Below, piece after piece: positions 34,152-42,906 of a DNA stretch of 64,000 bases. Both the position numbers and the translations under genes were made by a program. The notes under the pieces were generated by a model that saw nothing but the letters and a program-made list of their open reading frames with translations, searched no databases and was not told the DNA's origin. Within the stretch, counting starts at the first letter, position 1. Each line of letters opens with the position of its first letter. The stretch spans positions 1,243,033 through 1,307,032 of the forward strand of contig NZ_JAGIAV010000004.1 in the NCBI RefSeq assembly GCF_017744675.1. Reading direction: 5' to 3'. This stretch comes from Flavobacterium sp. (GTDB lineage Bacteria; Bacteroidota; Bacteroidia; Flavobacteriales; Flavobacteriaceae).

Positions 34152-34865
34152 CTATTCTTTCGTCACCACTATCGACGCTTTAAATCCTGCTGCAAGGTTA
34201 TCCCAATAATCATTTGTTACTAGATTTCCTTTATCGTCGTAGACTTGTATTTCTGCTGTGTTTCCTCCTAGCGAACCAATGTTTAAGGCTTCGAAATCTA
34301 ATTTATTAAATCCTTGGCCGAGATTGATTCTAACTTGCTGAAAGTTGGAATCCAATAAAATGCGTTCTCTGATTACTGTTTCATTACAAGACACTCTTAC
34401 TAAATCGCCATCAATTGCCCCGAAGTCTCGGAACTTTACGATAAAATATTCCGATTTGGTTTTAAAATCACCCAACGAAATATTTTTCTTTACCAGTACG
34501 CCTCGTCCTTCTCGCAAACCAGCATCTTTGAGAGCCTTATCCAAATCTTTTTCCATTTTTGCTACGTAACGATCGCCAGGATTGGCAAAATCGGTTTCTG
34601 TAGACATGGTAAATTTGCTTTTTTCTTCTCCAATCTGAAATTTTGATTTTGGAGTTATAGTTGTGTTTTCAAAAACATTTGGTGTTTTGATACTCGGAAC
34701 ATCCAAAGTATTTGCCTGCGGATCTTTTACGTCAGGAATTGGAGTCTTTTTAGGCTTTGCGGTAAATTTACCACCCGGAATAGTTTTGAATTTAGTACTA
34801 GACTCAATTTGGGCTGATACAGACAGTGCAGTAAAAAATAATATGAAAAATAAAATGTGCTTCAT
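34152..34865 (-). CDS. Hypothetical exported protein
   Basis: This is a 237-residue exported protein with signal peptide MKHILFFILFFTALSVSA cleaved before QIESS. A Pro/Lys/Thr-rich linker (about 25-75) leads to a C-terminal region (about 90-237) predicted to be mainly beta (VKKNISLGDFKTKSEYFIVKF, VRINLGQGFNKLDFEALNIGS). I do not recognise the family. The frame is open 20 codons upstream to another ATG, but the ATG at 34865 starts the signal peptide. A promoter at 34925-34956 would fit either start. Confidence 0.78.
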   Translation of the reverse strand: MKHILFFILFFTALSVSAQIESSTKFKTIPGGKFTAKPKKTPIPDVKDPQANTLDVPSIKTPNVFENTTITPKSKFQIGEEKSKFTMSTETDFANPGDRYVAKMEKDLDKALKDAGLREGRGVLVKKNISLGDFKTKSEYFIVKFRDFGAIDGDLVRVSCNETVIRERILLDSNFQQVRINLGQGFNKLDFEALNIGSLGGNTAEIQVYDDKGNLVTNDYWDNLAAGFKASIVVTKE

Positions 34866-34924
34866 TGAAAAAAGTATTATCGAATCGGCTTTTATAATTA
34901 ATATAAACCAAAAGTCTAGCATCA

Positions 34925-34956
34925 CAAAAATAGTATAATTTCGTTAGTTGCTACAA
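34925..34956 (-). promoter_or_regulatory. Promoter of the 34152-34865 exported-protein gene
   Basis: On the minus strand a TTG is followed after about 21 nt by TATTTTTG, fitting TTG-N17-23-TAnnTTTG. Transcription would start near 34919, about 55 bp before the chosen ATG. Confidence 0.5.
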
Positions 34957-35037
34957 CTTTAGGAGTTTTATAACATATAATTAAGCTAATTTTTGGAATC
35001 AAAAAACCTGCCAAACTGATTTTTCGCTTCACGAAAA

Positions 35038-35076
35038 ATAAATTCCAACTTTTTAAAAATCCAAATTCCAAGAACT
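35038..35076. repeat. TCCAA-rich dispersed intergenic repeat
   Basis: It reads AATTCCAACTTTTTAAAAAT followed by CCAAATTCCAAG. Similar text occurs at 38294-38350 and 52440-52470. The rest of the gap 34866-35184 is AT-rich with no further recognisable feature apart from the leftward promoter. Confidence 0.45.
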
Positions 35077-35184
35077 ATCCCAACGAATGTTATTTTTACT
35101 TCAAAACTTAAAGCAGTATTTTGATAATTAGCAACTTATTCTTACCTTGAAGTCTTTATTTACCATTTATAAAATCATACTAAA

Positions 35185-36102
35185 ATGGATTATATAGATT
35201 ACTACAAAGTATTGGATGTTACCAAATCTGCTACTGAGGCAGACATCAAAAAAGCATATAGAAAACTGGCGAGGAAATACCATCCTGATTTGAATCCGAA
35301 TGATAAGGAAGCCGAAAAAAAGTTCAAAGAAATCAATGAAGCCAACGAAGTTTTAAGCAATCCCGAAAACCGAAAAAAATACGACAAGTACGGAAAAGAC
35401 TGGCAACATGCTGACGAATTTGAAAAAGCAGGCTACGACCCAAATCAGCAGCAAAGCAGACAAAGCAGTTCTCAATATTCAGGAGGTGATTTTTCTGGTT
35501 TTGGCGGAGACTTTTCTGGAAGCGATTTCTCTGATTTCTTCAATTCGATGTATGGCAGCGGGAGAAGCAGCAGATCGCAATCTAAATATAGAGGTCAGGA
35601 TTTTAATGCGGAATTGGAACTGGATCTTAAATCTGCTTATACCACACACAAACAAAATCTAACTGTAAACGGCAAAAATATCCGAATCACCATTCCTGCA
35701 GGAGTAGAAAACGGACAGGTAATTAAAATTCCAAATCATGGTGGGCCTGGTGTAAATGGCGGTCCAAACGGCGATTTGTACATTACTTTTATAATTTCTA
35801 ATAATTCAGATTTTAAACGTGAAGGCAACAATTTATATGCCAAAGCGCCGATTGATTTGTACACAGCTGTTTTAGGCGGAGAAACGCACATTAATACTTT
35901 TGATGGGAAAGTAAAAATTAAAGTCCCACCAGAAACACAACCTGGAACTAAGGTAAAGCTGAAAGGAAAAGGTTTTCCTGTTTACAAAAAAGAAAATCAG
36001 TTTGGTGATTTGTACATCACGTACACTATAAAAATTCCAACAAAACTGTCGGACAAAGAAAAAGAGTTATTTGAAGAATTAGCAAAACTAAGAAAGTCAT
36101 GA
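35185..36102 (+). CDS. cbpA: CbpA-type DnaJ-like co-chaperone
   Basis: This is a 305-residue cytosolic co-chaperone that stimulates DnaK ATPase. A J-domain (residues 1-70) carries the invariant HPD at 33-35. A Gly/Ser/Phe-rich linker (about 90-130) leads directly to two C-terminal substrate-binding beta domains (IRITIPAGVENGQVIKIPNHG, IKVPPETQPGTKVKLKGKGF). The cysteine zinc-finger of DnaJ is absent, which defines the CbpA/DjlA-like class. The downstream cbpM-like gene overlaps its stop by 4 bp (ATGA), the classic cbpA-cbpM pairing. Confidence 0.9.
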   Translation: MDYIDYYKVLDVTKSATEADIKKAYRKLARKYHPDLNPNDKEAEKKFKEINEANEVLSNPENRKKYDKYGKDWQHADEFEKAGYDPNQQQSRQSSSQYSGGDFSGFGGDFSGSDFSDFFNSMYGSGRSSRSQSKYRGQDFNAELELDLKSAYTTHKQNLTVNGKNIRITIPAGVENGQVIKIPNHGGPGVNGGPNGDLYITFIISNNSDFKREGNNLYAKAPIDLYTAVLGGETHINTFDGKVKIKVPPETQPGTKVKLKGKGFPVYKKENQFGDLYITYTIKIPTKLSDKEKELFEELAKLRKS

Positions 36103-36404
36103 AAAATAAAAACTTAATCCAGATCAAACAGTTTTGTATCTATCACGAAATTGAAAATACTTTTATAACCGAACTTCATAATTACGGACTCATTCATATT
36201 ATTACCGAAGAAAATGACGAATATCTAGAGACTGAACAGCTTCCTACGATAGAAAAAATGATACGTATGCATTATGATCTCAAAATTAATCTCGAAGGAA
36301 TTGATGCCATTGCCAATCTTCTAAATAAAATTGAGGCACTACAGCAAAATTTAAATACAGTTCAAAACAAGCTTCGCCTTTACGAAGAAAAGCAAACCGA
36401 ATAA
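36099..36404 (+). CDS. cbpM: CbpM-like chaperone modulator
   Basis: This is a 101-residue MerR-like small protein. The N-terminal region (LIQIKQFCIYHEIENTFITEL) and the YGLIHIITEENDEYLETEQLPTIEKMIRMHYDL segment match the CbpM family, which binds the J-domain of CbpA and restrains it. The C-terminal 35 residues form a predicted coiled coil. It overlaps the cbpA stop by 4 bp, implying coupled translation, and a terminator follows. Confidence 0.85.
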   Translation: MKNKNLIQIKQFCIYHEIENTFITELHNYGLIHIITEENDEYLETEQLPTIEKMIRMHYDLKINLEGIDAIANLLNKIEALQQNLNTVQNKLRLYEEKQTE

Positions 36405-36417
36405 CAATTAATATCAC

Positions 36418-36456
36418 AAAAAAGCTTGATTTCTCGATTGATTTCAAGCTTTTTTT
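36418..36456 (+). terminator. Terminator of the cbpA-cbpM operon
   Basis: AAAAAAGCTTGA (ending at 36430) pairs with TCAAGCTTTTTT (36445-36456), a strong stem with a T run, 14 bp after the cbpM stop. Confidence 0.8.
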
Positions 36457-36554
36457 AATGGCTACGACAACCATAATCCTTAAATTGCAGCATCTTTAAC
36501 TAACTTGAATTTGCTTTTAAAATCAGACAATCAAATTCGCAAAAATTACAAAAA

Positions 36555-36938
36555 ATGAAAAGAGAAAACATCTTAACTGGATCTCCGTGGGAAGACAAAA
36601 TGGGATATTGCCGAGCGGTAAGAATTGGCAACATCGTTGAAGTTTCTGGAACTGTAGCCATTGTTGACGGCGAAAAAGTAAAAGCTGATGACGCTTATGC
36701 TCAAACCTATAATATTTTAGAGCGAGTTGAGAAAGTTTTAGAAGATTTAAATGTAGGCATGAAAGATGTTATTAGAACGAGAATTTTCACAACCGATGTT
36801 ACTACTTTCGAAGAAGTAGCAAGAGCGCACTCTGCTTTCTTTAAAGATATAAAACCAACCACAGGATTTTATGAAATCAGCAAACTGGTTGCTCCAGAAT
36901 ATTTGGTTGAAATAGAATTTACTGCCGTGGTTCAGTAA
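36555..36938 (+). CDS. RidA/YjgF family protein
   Basis: This is a 127-residue cytosolic protein of the RidA (YjgF/UK114) family, homotrimeric enzymes that hydrolyse reactive enamine/imine intermediates. IRTRIFTTDV carries the conserved Arg that binds the substrate carboxylate, and LVAPEYLVEIEFTAVV is the closing strand. The N-terminal GSPWEDKMGYCRAVRIGN resembles the YjgH-type subgroup rather than RidA proper, so the substrate may differ. It is a single gene followed by a strong palindrome. Confidence 0.9.
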   Translation: MKRENILTGSPWEDKMGYCRAVRIGNIVEVSGTVAIVDGEKVKADDAYAQTYNILERVEKVLEDLNVGMKDVIRTRIFTTDVTTFEEVARAHSAFFKDIKPTTGFYEISKLVAPEYLVEIEFTAVVQ

Positions 36939-36947
36939 TTATTTTAT

Positions 36948-37016
36948 AGCCACGAATTTCGCTAATTTGCACTAATTATTTCTTTTAATTCGTGAAAATT
37001 AGCGAAATTCGTGGCT
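36948..37016. repeat. Perfect 21-bp-arm palindrome (GCCACGAATT family)
   Basis: AGCCACGAATTTCGCTAATTT (36948-36968) is perfectly mirrored at 36996-37016. A related imperfect palindrome with the same GCCACGAATT edge is at 54282-54365. It is located between RidA and the ClC gene and would form a strong hairpin. Confidence 0.75.
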
Positions 37017-37034
37017 AAAACATTTTACCTTTTA

Positions 37035-38291
37035 ATGAATTCCCTAAATCCAAAACAATTACTGCTTGATATTCCGAAATGGATTCTCATTTGTGCTTTA
37101 ATTGGCATTCTGTCAGGATCGGCTTCAGCATTTTTTTTAGTTTCTTTAGAATGGGTTAGGCAGTTTAGAATTCAGCACGATTGGATTATTTGGCTTTTGC
37201 CTTTCGGCGGATTCCTGGTTGGATTGAGCTATTATTATTGGGGAGAATCTGTTTCAAAAGGAAATAATCTTTTACTCGAAGAATACGAAAATCCTAAAAA
37301 AGTGATTCCGTTTAAAATGGCGCCTTTAGTACTTTTAGGAACCTTGCTTACTCATTTATTTGGAGGATCTGCAGGACGTGAGGGGACTGCAGTGCAAATG
37401 GGAGGAGCAATTGCCGATCAGTTTACAAAACTTTTTAAACTTGATAATTCAGAACGCAGAATTTTAATCATTCTCGGAATTAGTGCGGGTTTCGCTTCGG
37501 TATTTGGAACTCCATTAGCTGGTGCCATTTTCGCTTTGGAGGTTTTATATTTTAGTAAAATCAATTTCAAAAGCGTTGTACTTTCTTTTTTAGTTGCTTA
37601 TGCGGCCTATTTCACCGTCGAATTTTGGGAAATAAAACATACGCATTACAATATTCCAACAATTCCAGCACTTAGTTTAAGCAATGTTTTCTATACCATT
37701 ATTGTTGGTGTTTTATCTGGTTTTGCCGCTTTGTTATTTTCAAGAAGTACTCACTTTTGGGGTTCGCTTTTTTCAAAAAACATCAAATATCCGCCACTTC
37801 GTCCCGTAATTGGCGGCGTTGTTTTGGCTATTGCAATTGCCGGTTTAGGTTATACCAAATTCTCTGGATTAGGAGTTCCCGTAATTGTCGATTCATTTTC
37901 AAATCCGAATCAGTGGTACGATTTTCTGCTGAAAATCTTGTTTACTGGATTTACTTTAGGAGCAGGTTTTAAAGGTGGTGAGGTAACGCCATTATTCTTT
38001 GTTGGCGCTACTTTAGGAAGTGCTTTATCAACTGTAATTCCGATGCCAATCGCTCTTTTAGCAGGAATCGGATTTGTTGCTGTTTTCTCTGGCGCAACCC
38101 ACACTCCTATTGCCTGCACCATTATGGGAATGGAATTATTCGGAATCGCTCCTGGAATCTTCATTGCCATTGCCTGTACAATTGCGTATTTCTCTTCTGG
38201 TTCTGTGGGAATTTACAAATCGCAAATCGTGAAAGGCGCGAAATACAAATTGTATCAAAAGTTTCGTAAAGAAGAACTACAGAATCTTTAG
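37035..38291 (+). CDS. ClC-family chloride channel/antiporter
   Basis: This is a 418-residue integral membrane protein with about 10-12 hydrophobic helices. It shows ClC landmarks: FGGSAGREGTAVQMGGAIA, where GREGT matches the GKEGP-like filter motif with its gating Glu but Thr in place of Pro; SVFGTPLAGAIFALEVLYF; and GAGFKGGEVTPLFFVGATLGS. The gating Glu suggests a Cl-/H+ antiporter. A GTG at 37011 is in frame upstream but falls inside the palindrome arm, so the ATG at 37035 is preferred. No CBS domains are present. Confidence 0.88.
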   Translation: MNSLNPKQLLLDIPKWILICALIGILSGSASAFFLVSLEWVRQFRIQHDWIIWLLPFGGFLVGLSYYYWGESVSKGNNLLLEEYENPKKVIPFKMAPLVLLGTLLTHLFGGSAGREGTAVQMGGAIADQFTKLFKLDNSERRILIILGISAGFASVFGTPLAGAIFALEVLYFSKINFKSVVLSFLVAYAAYFTVEFWEIKHTHYNIPTIPALSLSNVFYTIIVGVLSGFAALLFSRSTHFWGSLFSKNIKYPPLRPVIGGVVLAIAIAGLGYTKFSGLGVPVIVDSFSNPNQWYDFLLKILFTGFTLGAGFKGGEVTPLFFVGATLGSALSTVIPMPIALLAGIGFVAVFSGATHTPIACTIMGMELFGIAPGIFIAIACTIAYFSSGSVGIYKSQIVKGAKYKLYQKFRKEELQNL

Positions 38292-38417
38292 TTAAATTCC
38301 AATTTTTTAAAATCCAAATCCCAAAATCTAAAATTAAAATTCCAAATTCCTTCAATTTATATGTTTCGTTCCTCCGGAACTTTTGCACTGGTGCGTTTAT
38401 AATTCTCAACGGATTAA

Positions 38418-38435
38418 TCCCGATAGCTATCGGGA
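38418..38435. repeat. Perfect 18-bp palindrome
   Basis: TCCCGATAGCTATCGGGA is self-complementary with no loop. It lies in the repeat-rich spacer and looks like one of the short palindromes scattered in this genus, not a gene-specific operator. Confidence 0.6.
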
Positions 38436-38484
38436 GTTGCTACAAAATAGAGTCTTCCTACGGAACTTATAAACTACATAAATA

Positions 38485-38638
38485 AAAATCCGTGTAAATC
38501 AGCGTCTTCGCGATAGCGAATCTGTTTCATCAGCGTTCAAATTTCAAGTTGCCAAAAAACAAAGCGTTCCCAATTAGAAATAAAATCGGTTTAAATCAGC
38601 GCCTTCGCAATAGCGAATCCGTTAAATCAGCGTTCAAA
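38485..38638. repeat. Pair of 57-bp direct repeats
   Basis: The copies at 38485-38541 and 38582-38638 share TAAATCAGCG, CTTCGC-ATAGCGAATC and ATCAGCGTTCAAA with a few substitutions. The inner part CTTCGCGATAGCGAA is itself a small hairpin. There is no coding potential. Confidence 0.65.
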
Positions 38639-38767
38639 AACTAAGCATCTAAAAATTTAAAAAAACATTTAATAAGACAGAACACAAAAAAACGGAACAC
38701 TGACCACTATCGCTGAGTACTAAAATTATTTTCAGCATTACACTAAAAAAATGTAAATTCGCACACT

Positions 38768-39775
38768 ATGAAAATACAAGATATTCAAGCGATTCAATTA
38801 TTACTCGCCACCCCAAAGAAAATTGTCATCATTCCGCACCGAGGACCAGATGGCGATGCAATGGGTTCTACGTTGGGTTTATACCATTTTTTAATAAAAA
38901 ACAATCATCAGGCAACAGTAATTGCTCCGAATGATTTTCCTAATTTTTTAGCTTGGCTTCCAGGATCTGAAACGGTAAAAATATTCGAAAAAGAAACCGA
39001 AATCTGCACGCAGATTTTAGAAGAAGCCGAAATTATTTTTACGCTTGATTTTAATGCTTTTCACCGTACAGGCGAAATGATGGAGCAAGTTTTACAAAAA
39101 TTGAAGGCCACTTTTATTATGATCGATCATCATCAAAAACCTGATGATTACGCTACATACACCTACTCAGACACTTCATACGGATCTACTTGCGAAATGG
39201 TCTATAACTTTATCACTTTTTTAAACAAAAAAGAAGATATTGACAAAACCATTGCAACTTGCATATATACAGGAATTCTAACCGATTCAGGCTCGTTCCG
39301 TTTTCCGGGAACCACAGGAAACACGCATAGAATCATAGCCGAATTAATTGATTTAGGAGTTGAAAATACTCAGATTCCCGTATTGCTTTTCGACAATAGT
39401 TCTTTCAGCAGATTGCAGCTATTAGGTCGCGCTTTGCAAAACATGAAAATATTTGAAGATCATAAAACTTCCTATACTACGTTAACACAAGAAGAACTAG
39501 ATTCTTTTAATTATGTTAAAGGTGATACCGAAGGAATTGTTAATTATGGTTTAAGCATAAAAGGTATTGTTTTTACTGCTATTTTTATCGAAAATAAAGA
39601 AGAAGGCATTATCAAGATTTCATTCCGTTCGCAAGGAGGTTTTGATGTAAATCAGTTTGCACGAGATCATTTCAACGGCGGCGGACACAGTAATGCTGCT
39701 GGCGGAAGATCTGAGGCTTCAATGGAAGAAACAGTTAATAAATTTGAAGATTTAGTAAAAAAACTAAAATTATAG
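38768..39775 (+). CDS. DHH/DHHA1 phosphoesterase, NrnA-like
   Basis: This is a 335-residue cytosolic enzyme of the bifunctional oligoribonuclease/PAP phosphatase (NrnA) family. Metal-binding motifs are HRGPDGDAMGSTLG, DFNAFHRTGE and the DHH box IDHHQKPDD. The DHHA1 substrate-binding domain ends with FNGGGHSNAAGG. It degrades short RNA oligonucleotides and may dephosphorylate 3'-phosphoadenosine 5'-phosphate. It begins a group continuing into the gldI gene after 8 bp, so the two may be co-transcribed. Confidence 0.9.
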   Translation: MKIQDIQAIQLLLATPKKIVIIPHRGPDGDAMGSTLGLYHFLIKNNHQATVIAPNDFPNFLAWLPGSETVKIFEKETEICTQILEEAEIIFTLDFNAFHRTGEMMEQVLQKLKATFIMIDHHQKPDDYATYTYSDTSYGSTCEMVYNFITFLNKKEDIDKTIATCIYTGILTDSGSFRFPGTTGNTHRIIAELIDLGVENTQIPVLLFDNSSFSRLQLLGRALQNMKIFEDHKTSYTTLTQEELDSFNYVKGDTEGIVNYGLSIKGIVFTAIFIENKEEGIIKISFRSQGGFDVNQFARDHFNGGGHSNAAGGRSEASMEETVNKFEDLVKKLKL

Positions 39776-39783
39776 TCCAAATC

Positions 39784-40440
39784 ATGAATTACCTAAAACT
39801 TAGCATTTACACTTTGCTTTTTACCGTTTTATTAAGCAGCTGTAAACATCATGAAGAAGCCAGAAGACCCATTTCTAGAGCTTCGGGAACATTCATGAAA
39901 AAATCGGCTGATCGCAATAAAAAATTAGTGGCCAATGAAGAAGATGTCATTAAAAAAATAATAAAAAGCAATCCGAAAGTAAAGTATTACGCTACGCCAA
40001 AAGGCTATTGGTTTTGTTACGACGAAAAAAACGTGAATGAAACGGCAGCTCCAAGAAAAGGCGATATTGCTTACTTTAACATGGAAATAAAAGACATAAA
40101 AGGCGCTACCATTTATTCAGACTCAGATCTTGGCCCACAAACGTATTATGTTGACAAGCAAGACATCATGATGGGGCTTCGTGACGGAATTAAAAGAATG
40201 CATAAAAACGAAACCGTTACGTTTTTATTTCCATCGCACATGGCTTACGGCTACCATGGTGACAACAAAAAAATTGGGCCGAACGAATCTTTAATGGTTA
40301 CGGTAACACTTAGAAATTTTGTTCCAGATCCTGCGGCACAAACAGTAAAGCCTGCTGCACAGCCAGCACAAACCGCAACACCAAAGCCAGCAGTGGCAAA
40401 ACCCGCTGTTCCAGCTAAAAAAGACACATTAACTCCATAA
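39784..40440 (+). CDS. gldI: Gliding-motility FKBP-type lipoprotein GldI
   Basis: This is a 218-residue lipoprotein; the signal peptide ends at lipobox LLSSC (Cys about 20). Residues about 90-185 form an FKBP-type peptidyl-prolyl isomerase domain (PRKGDIAYFNMEIKD, YSDSDLGPQTYYV, MHKNETVTFLFPSHMAYGYHG). The C-terminal tail is Ala/Pro/Lys-rich. GldI is needed for gliding and type IX secretion in F. johnsoniae, probably as a periplasmic folding helper. The position directly before two immunophilin genes agrees with this, and the tail is longer than I remember for classical GldI. Confidence 0.85.
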   Translation: MNYLKLSIYTLLFTVLLSSCKHHEEARRPISRASGTFMKKSADRNKKLVANEEDVIKKIIKSNPKVKYYATPKGYWFCYDEKNVNETAAPRKGDIAYFNMEIKDIKGATIYSDSDLGPQTYYVDKQDIMMGLRDGIKRMHKNETVTFLFPSHMAYGYHGDNKKIGPNESLMVTVTLRNFVPDPAAQTVKPAAQPAQTATPKPAVAKPAVPAKKDTLTP

Positions 40441-40455
40441 AAACAACATCTTAAA

Positions 40456-41532
40456 ATGAAAAAGAGTATTTTATTATTACTATTAGCAGTAAGCTCATTT
40501 TATTCTTGTAAAGACGATCACGGCAATCTGCCAGATGGTTTATACGCCGATATCGAGACAAACAAAGGCCACATCATTGTAGAACTTGATTACAAAAAAG
40601 CACCTATAACAGTAGCTAATTTTGTGACTTTAGCTGAAGGTAAAAATGAGTTTGTAACGCACGAACAATTAAAAAATAAACCTTTTTTTGATGGCTTAAA
40701 ATTTCACAGAGTTATTGAAAATTTCATGATTCAGAGTGGTGATCCTTTAGGAACTGGTTCTGGAGATACTGGATACAAATTTAAAGACGAATTCTCAGAT
40801 TTAAAGTTTGACAAAGCTGGAGTTTTAGCAATGGCAAACAATGGTCCTGGAACAAACAGCAGTCAATTTTTTATCACTCACGTTGAAACTCCTTGGTTAG
40901 ATAACCTGCATACTATTTTTGGTCATGTTGTAAGTGCAAAAGATCAGGAAGTGGTAAACAAAGTAGTTCAGGGTGATAATATCGTTTCTGTAACTATTAT
41001 CAGAAATGGTGAAGCAGCGAAAAAATTTGACGCTGTAAAAGTATTCCACGATTATTTTGCTGACATCGCAAAAGAACAGCAAAAATATGCTGGAGTTCAA
41101 AAAGAAAAAGTAGATTCTTACGCTGCTTTAAAAGCAAAAGCTACTAAAACAACAAGCGGTTTAGAATATGTAATTACAGAAAAAGGAAGCGGTAAAAAAC
41201 CTGCTGCAGGAAGTCAAATCTACATTCACTACGCTGGTTTCTTAGAAAACGGAACTTTATTTGACACTAGCATTGAAGAAGTGGCAAAACAATTTGGAAA
41301 ACTTGACCCAGCAAGAGCAGCACAGCATGGATATCAGCCAATTCAATTTCAAGCGGGTAAAAAAGACGGTCTAATTCCTGGGTTTATCGAAGGAGTTGAG
41401 CAATTGTCTTATGGAGACAAAGCTGTTCTTTTCATTCCATCGCATTTAGCTTATGGAGCAACTGGTGCTGGAGGAGTGATTCCGCCAAATGCAAATATTA
41501 TTTTCGAGATCCAGATTTCAGACAAACCATAA
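40456..41532 (+). CDS. Dual cyclophilin-FKBP peptidyl-prolyl isomerase, lipoprotein
   Basis: This is a 358-residue exported lipoprotein (lipobox SFYSC, Cys about 18) with two different prolyl-isomerase folds in one chain. Residues about 30-200 are a cyclophilin domain: FHRVIENFMIQSGDP with the catalytic Arg, NSSQFFIT and WLDNLHTIFGHV. Residues about 230-358 are an FKBP domain: GSQIYIHYAGFLENGTLFDTS and PSHLAYGATGAGGVIPPNANI. Cyclophilin-FKBP fusions are rare and have been noted in Flavobacterium. Together with the similar gene 31 bp downstream it forms a tandem pair after gldI, suggesting shared service in folding exported proteins. Confidence 0.92.
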   Translation: MKKSILLLLLAVSSFYSCKDDHGNLPDGLYADIETNKGHIIVELDYKKAPITVANFVTLAEGKNEFVTHEQLKNKPFFDGLKFHRVIENFMIQSGDPLGTGSGDTGYKFKDEFSDLKFDKAGVLAMANNGPGTNSSQFFITHVETPWLDNLHTIFGHVVSAKDQEVVNKVVQGDNIVSVTIIRNGEAAKKFDAVKVFHDYFADIAKEQQKYAGVQKEKVDSYAALKAKATKTTSGLEYVITEKGSGKKPAAGSQIYIHYAGFLENGTLFDTSIEEVAKQFGKLDPARAAQHGYQPIQFQAGKKDGLIPGFIEGVEQLSYGDKAVLFIPSHLAYGATGAGGVIPPNANIIFEIQISDKP

Positions 41533-41562
41533 TTGAATTATAGACTTAAAATTTAAAAAGCA

Positions 41563-42687
41563 ATGAAATTTAAATTTCTATTTTTATTCTGCTTAGCCAT
41601 AGTAAATATTCAGGCTCAAACTAAAAAGCCTGTTGCCAAGCCAGCAGCAAAACCTACTACTAAAGCAGTTGCAGCATCAAATCCTGATGACGGAATTTTT
41701 GCTACTATCTCTACTACAAAAGGAGATATCGTTCTTTCTTTAGAATATGTAAAAGCTCCGGTTACAGTGGCAAATTTTATTACTTTGGCAGAAGGTACAA
41801 ATCCTAACGTTAAAGCGTCACTTAAAGGAAAACCATTTTACAACGGATTAAAATTTCACAGAGTTATTAATGATTTCATGATTCAGGGTGGAGATCCTGA
41901 CGGAAATGGTTCTGGCGGTCCTGGATATTCGTTTAAAGATGAATTTGTAGACGAATTAAAATTTGAAAAAGGCGGTGTGCTTGCAATGGCAAATTCTGGT
42001 CCAGCAACAAACGGAAGCCAATTTTTCATTACGCATAAAGATACGCCTTGGTTAAATGGAAAACATACTATCTTCGGCCATGTAGTTTCTGGAATGGATG
42101 TCGTAAATAAAATTGTTCAGGATGATGTAATGACAAAAATTGTTATTACACGCAAAGGTGCAGCAGCAAAGAAATTTGATGCTTTAAAAGTTTTAAGCGA
42201 TGATGTCAAAAAAGAAGCTGCTAAAAAAGAAGAGGCAAAAAAAGTTATAAGTGCTAAAGCGGCCTATTTTAAAGATGCAAAAGCAAAAGCAACTACAACA
42301 GCTTCTGGTTTAAAATACGTAATTACTCAAAAAGGCACTGGTGTTAAAGGTGCAGAAGGCTCTTCAATCTACTTTCACTACGCTGGATATTTTGAAGATG
42401 GCAACTTATTCGACAGCAGCATGGCTCCAGTAGCAAAAGCTTACGGAAAATATGATGCTAGTAGAGATGCTCAAGGCGGTTATAAAGCTTTTCCTTTTAC
42501 AGTAGGTAAAAAAGACGGAATGATTCCAGGGTTTCTTGAAGCTTTGGATATGATGACTGACGGAGAAAAAGCAATTTTCTTCTTACCTTCAAATTTAGCT
42601 TATGGCGAAAAAGGTGCTGGAGGTGTGATTCCACCAAATGCTACTTTGATTTTCGAGATCGAAACATATCAAAATCAGCCTAAATAA
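41563..42687 (+). CDS. Dual cyclophilin-FKBP peptidyl-prolyl isomerase, soluble exported paralogue
   Basis: This is a 374-residue paralogue of the preceding gene with the same domain order: cyclophilin at about 45-225 (FHRVINDFMIQGGDP, NGSQFFITH, WLNGKHTIFGHV) and FKBP at about 245-370 (GSSIYFHYAGYFEDGNLFDSS, PSNLAYGEKGAGGVIPPNATL). It has an ordinary Sec signal peptide (cleavage near IQAQ) and an Ala/Lys/Pro linker instead of a lipobox. It should therefore be soluble in the periplasm while its twin is membrane-anchored. A terminator follows. Confidence 0.92.
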   Translation: MKFKFLFLFCLAIVNIQAQTKKPVAKPAAKPTTKAVAASNPDDGIFATISTTKGDIVLSLEYVKAPVTVANFITLAEGTNPNVKASLKGKPFYNGLKFHRVINDFMIQGGDPDGNGSGGPGYSFKDEFVDELKFEKGGVLAMANSGPATNGSQFFITHKDTPWLNGKHTIFGHVVSGMDVVNKIVQDDVMTKIVITRKGAAAKKFDALKVLSDDVKKEAAKKEEAKKVISAKAAYFKDAKAKATTTASGLKYVITQKGTGVKGAEGSSIYFHYAGYFEDGNLFDSSMAPVAKAYGKYDASRDAQGGYKAFPFTVGKKDGMIPGFLEALDMMTDGEKAIFFLPSNLAYGEKGAGGVIPPNATLIFEIETYQNQPK

Positions 42688-42720
42688 TTAATACAGAGAA
42701 CATTTCTTCTTTACAGATAA

Positions 42721-42757
42721 AAAGCCATCAGAAATATTTTTGATGGCTTTCTCTTTT
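42721..42757 (+). terminator. Terminator of the gldI-immunophilin operon
   Basis: AAAGCCATCA (42721-42730) pairs with TGATGGCTTT (42741-42750) and is followed by CTCTTTTT. Confidence 0.75.
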
Positions 42758-42869
42758 TCTATATTTTCACTTTTTAAAGAATTCTTATTTCAAGAGTTTA
42801 AAAATCAATTTTATTGCCATTAAATTACTATTTTCAACATAGTACGATAAAATCCTAAACAAAATAGCT

Positions 42870-42877
42870 TACCTTTG
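42870..42877 (+). promoter_or_regulatory. Putative -7 box for the EamA gene
   Basis: TACCTTTG matches TAnnTTTG, 29 bp upstream of the EamA ATG. A -33 TTG at standard spacing is not obvious. Confidence 0.45.
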
Positions 42878-42906
42878 CCGGCTAATTTTTTTAAAACAGA
42901 TAATTT

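Larger units (their letters stand above)
38292..38767. other. Gene-free 476-bp spacer built of repeats
   Basis: I find no gene here. It begins with TCCAA-rich dispersed repeat text (38294-38350). A perfect palindrome TCCCGATAGCTATCGGGA follows at 38418-38435, then two 57-bp direct repeats at 38485-38541 and 38582-38638. The last 100 bp probably contain the promoter of the DHH gene (a TAAATTCG box near 38753). Confidence 0.6.

Noticed and set aside
37011..37034. GTG start for the ClC transporter
   Set aside because: The GTG is part of the palindrome arm; the ATG at 37035 is a better start.
41563..42687. Tandem immunophilin genes as an assembly duplication
   Set aside because: The two proteins differ throughout and have different export signals, so they are genuine paralogues.
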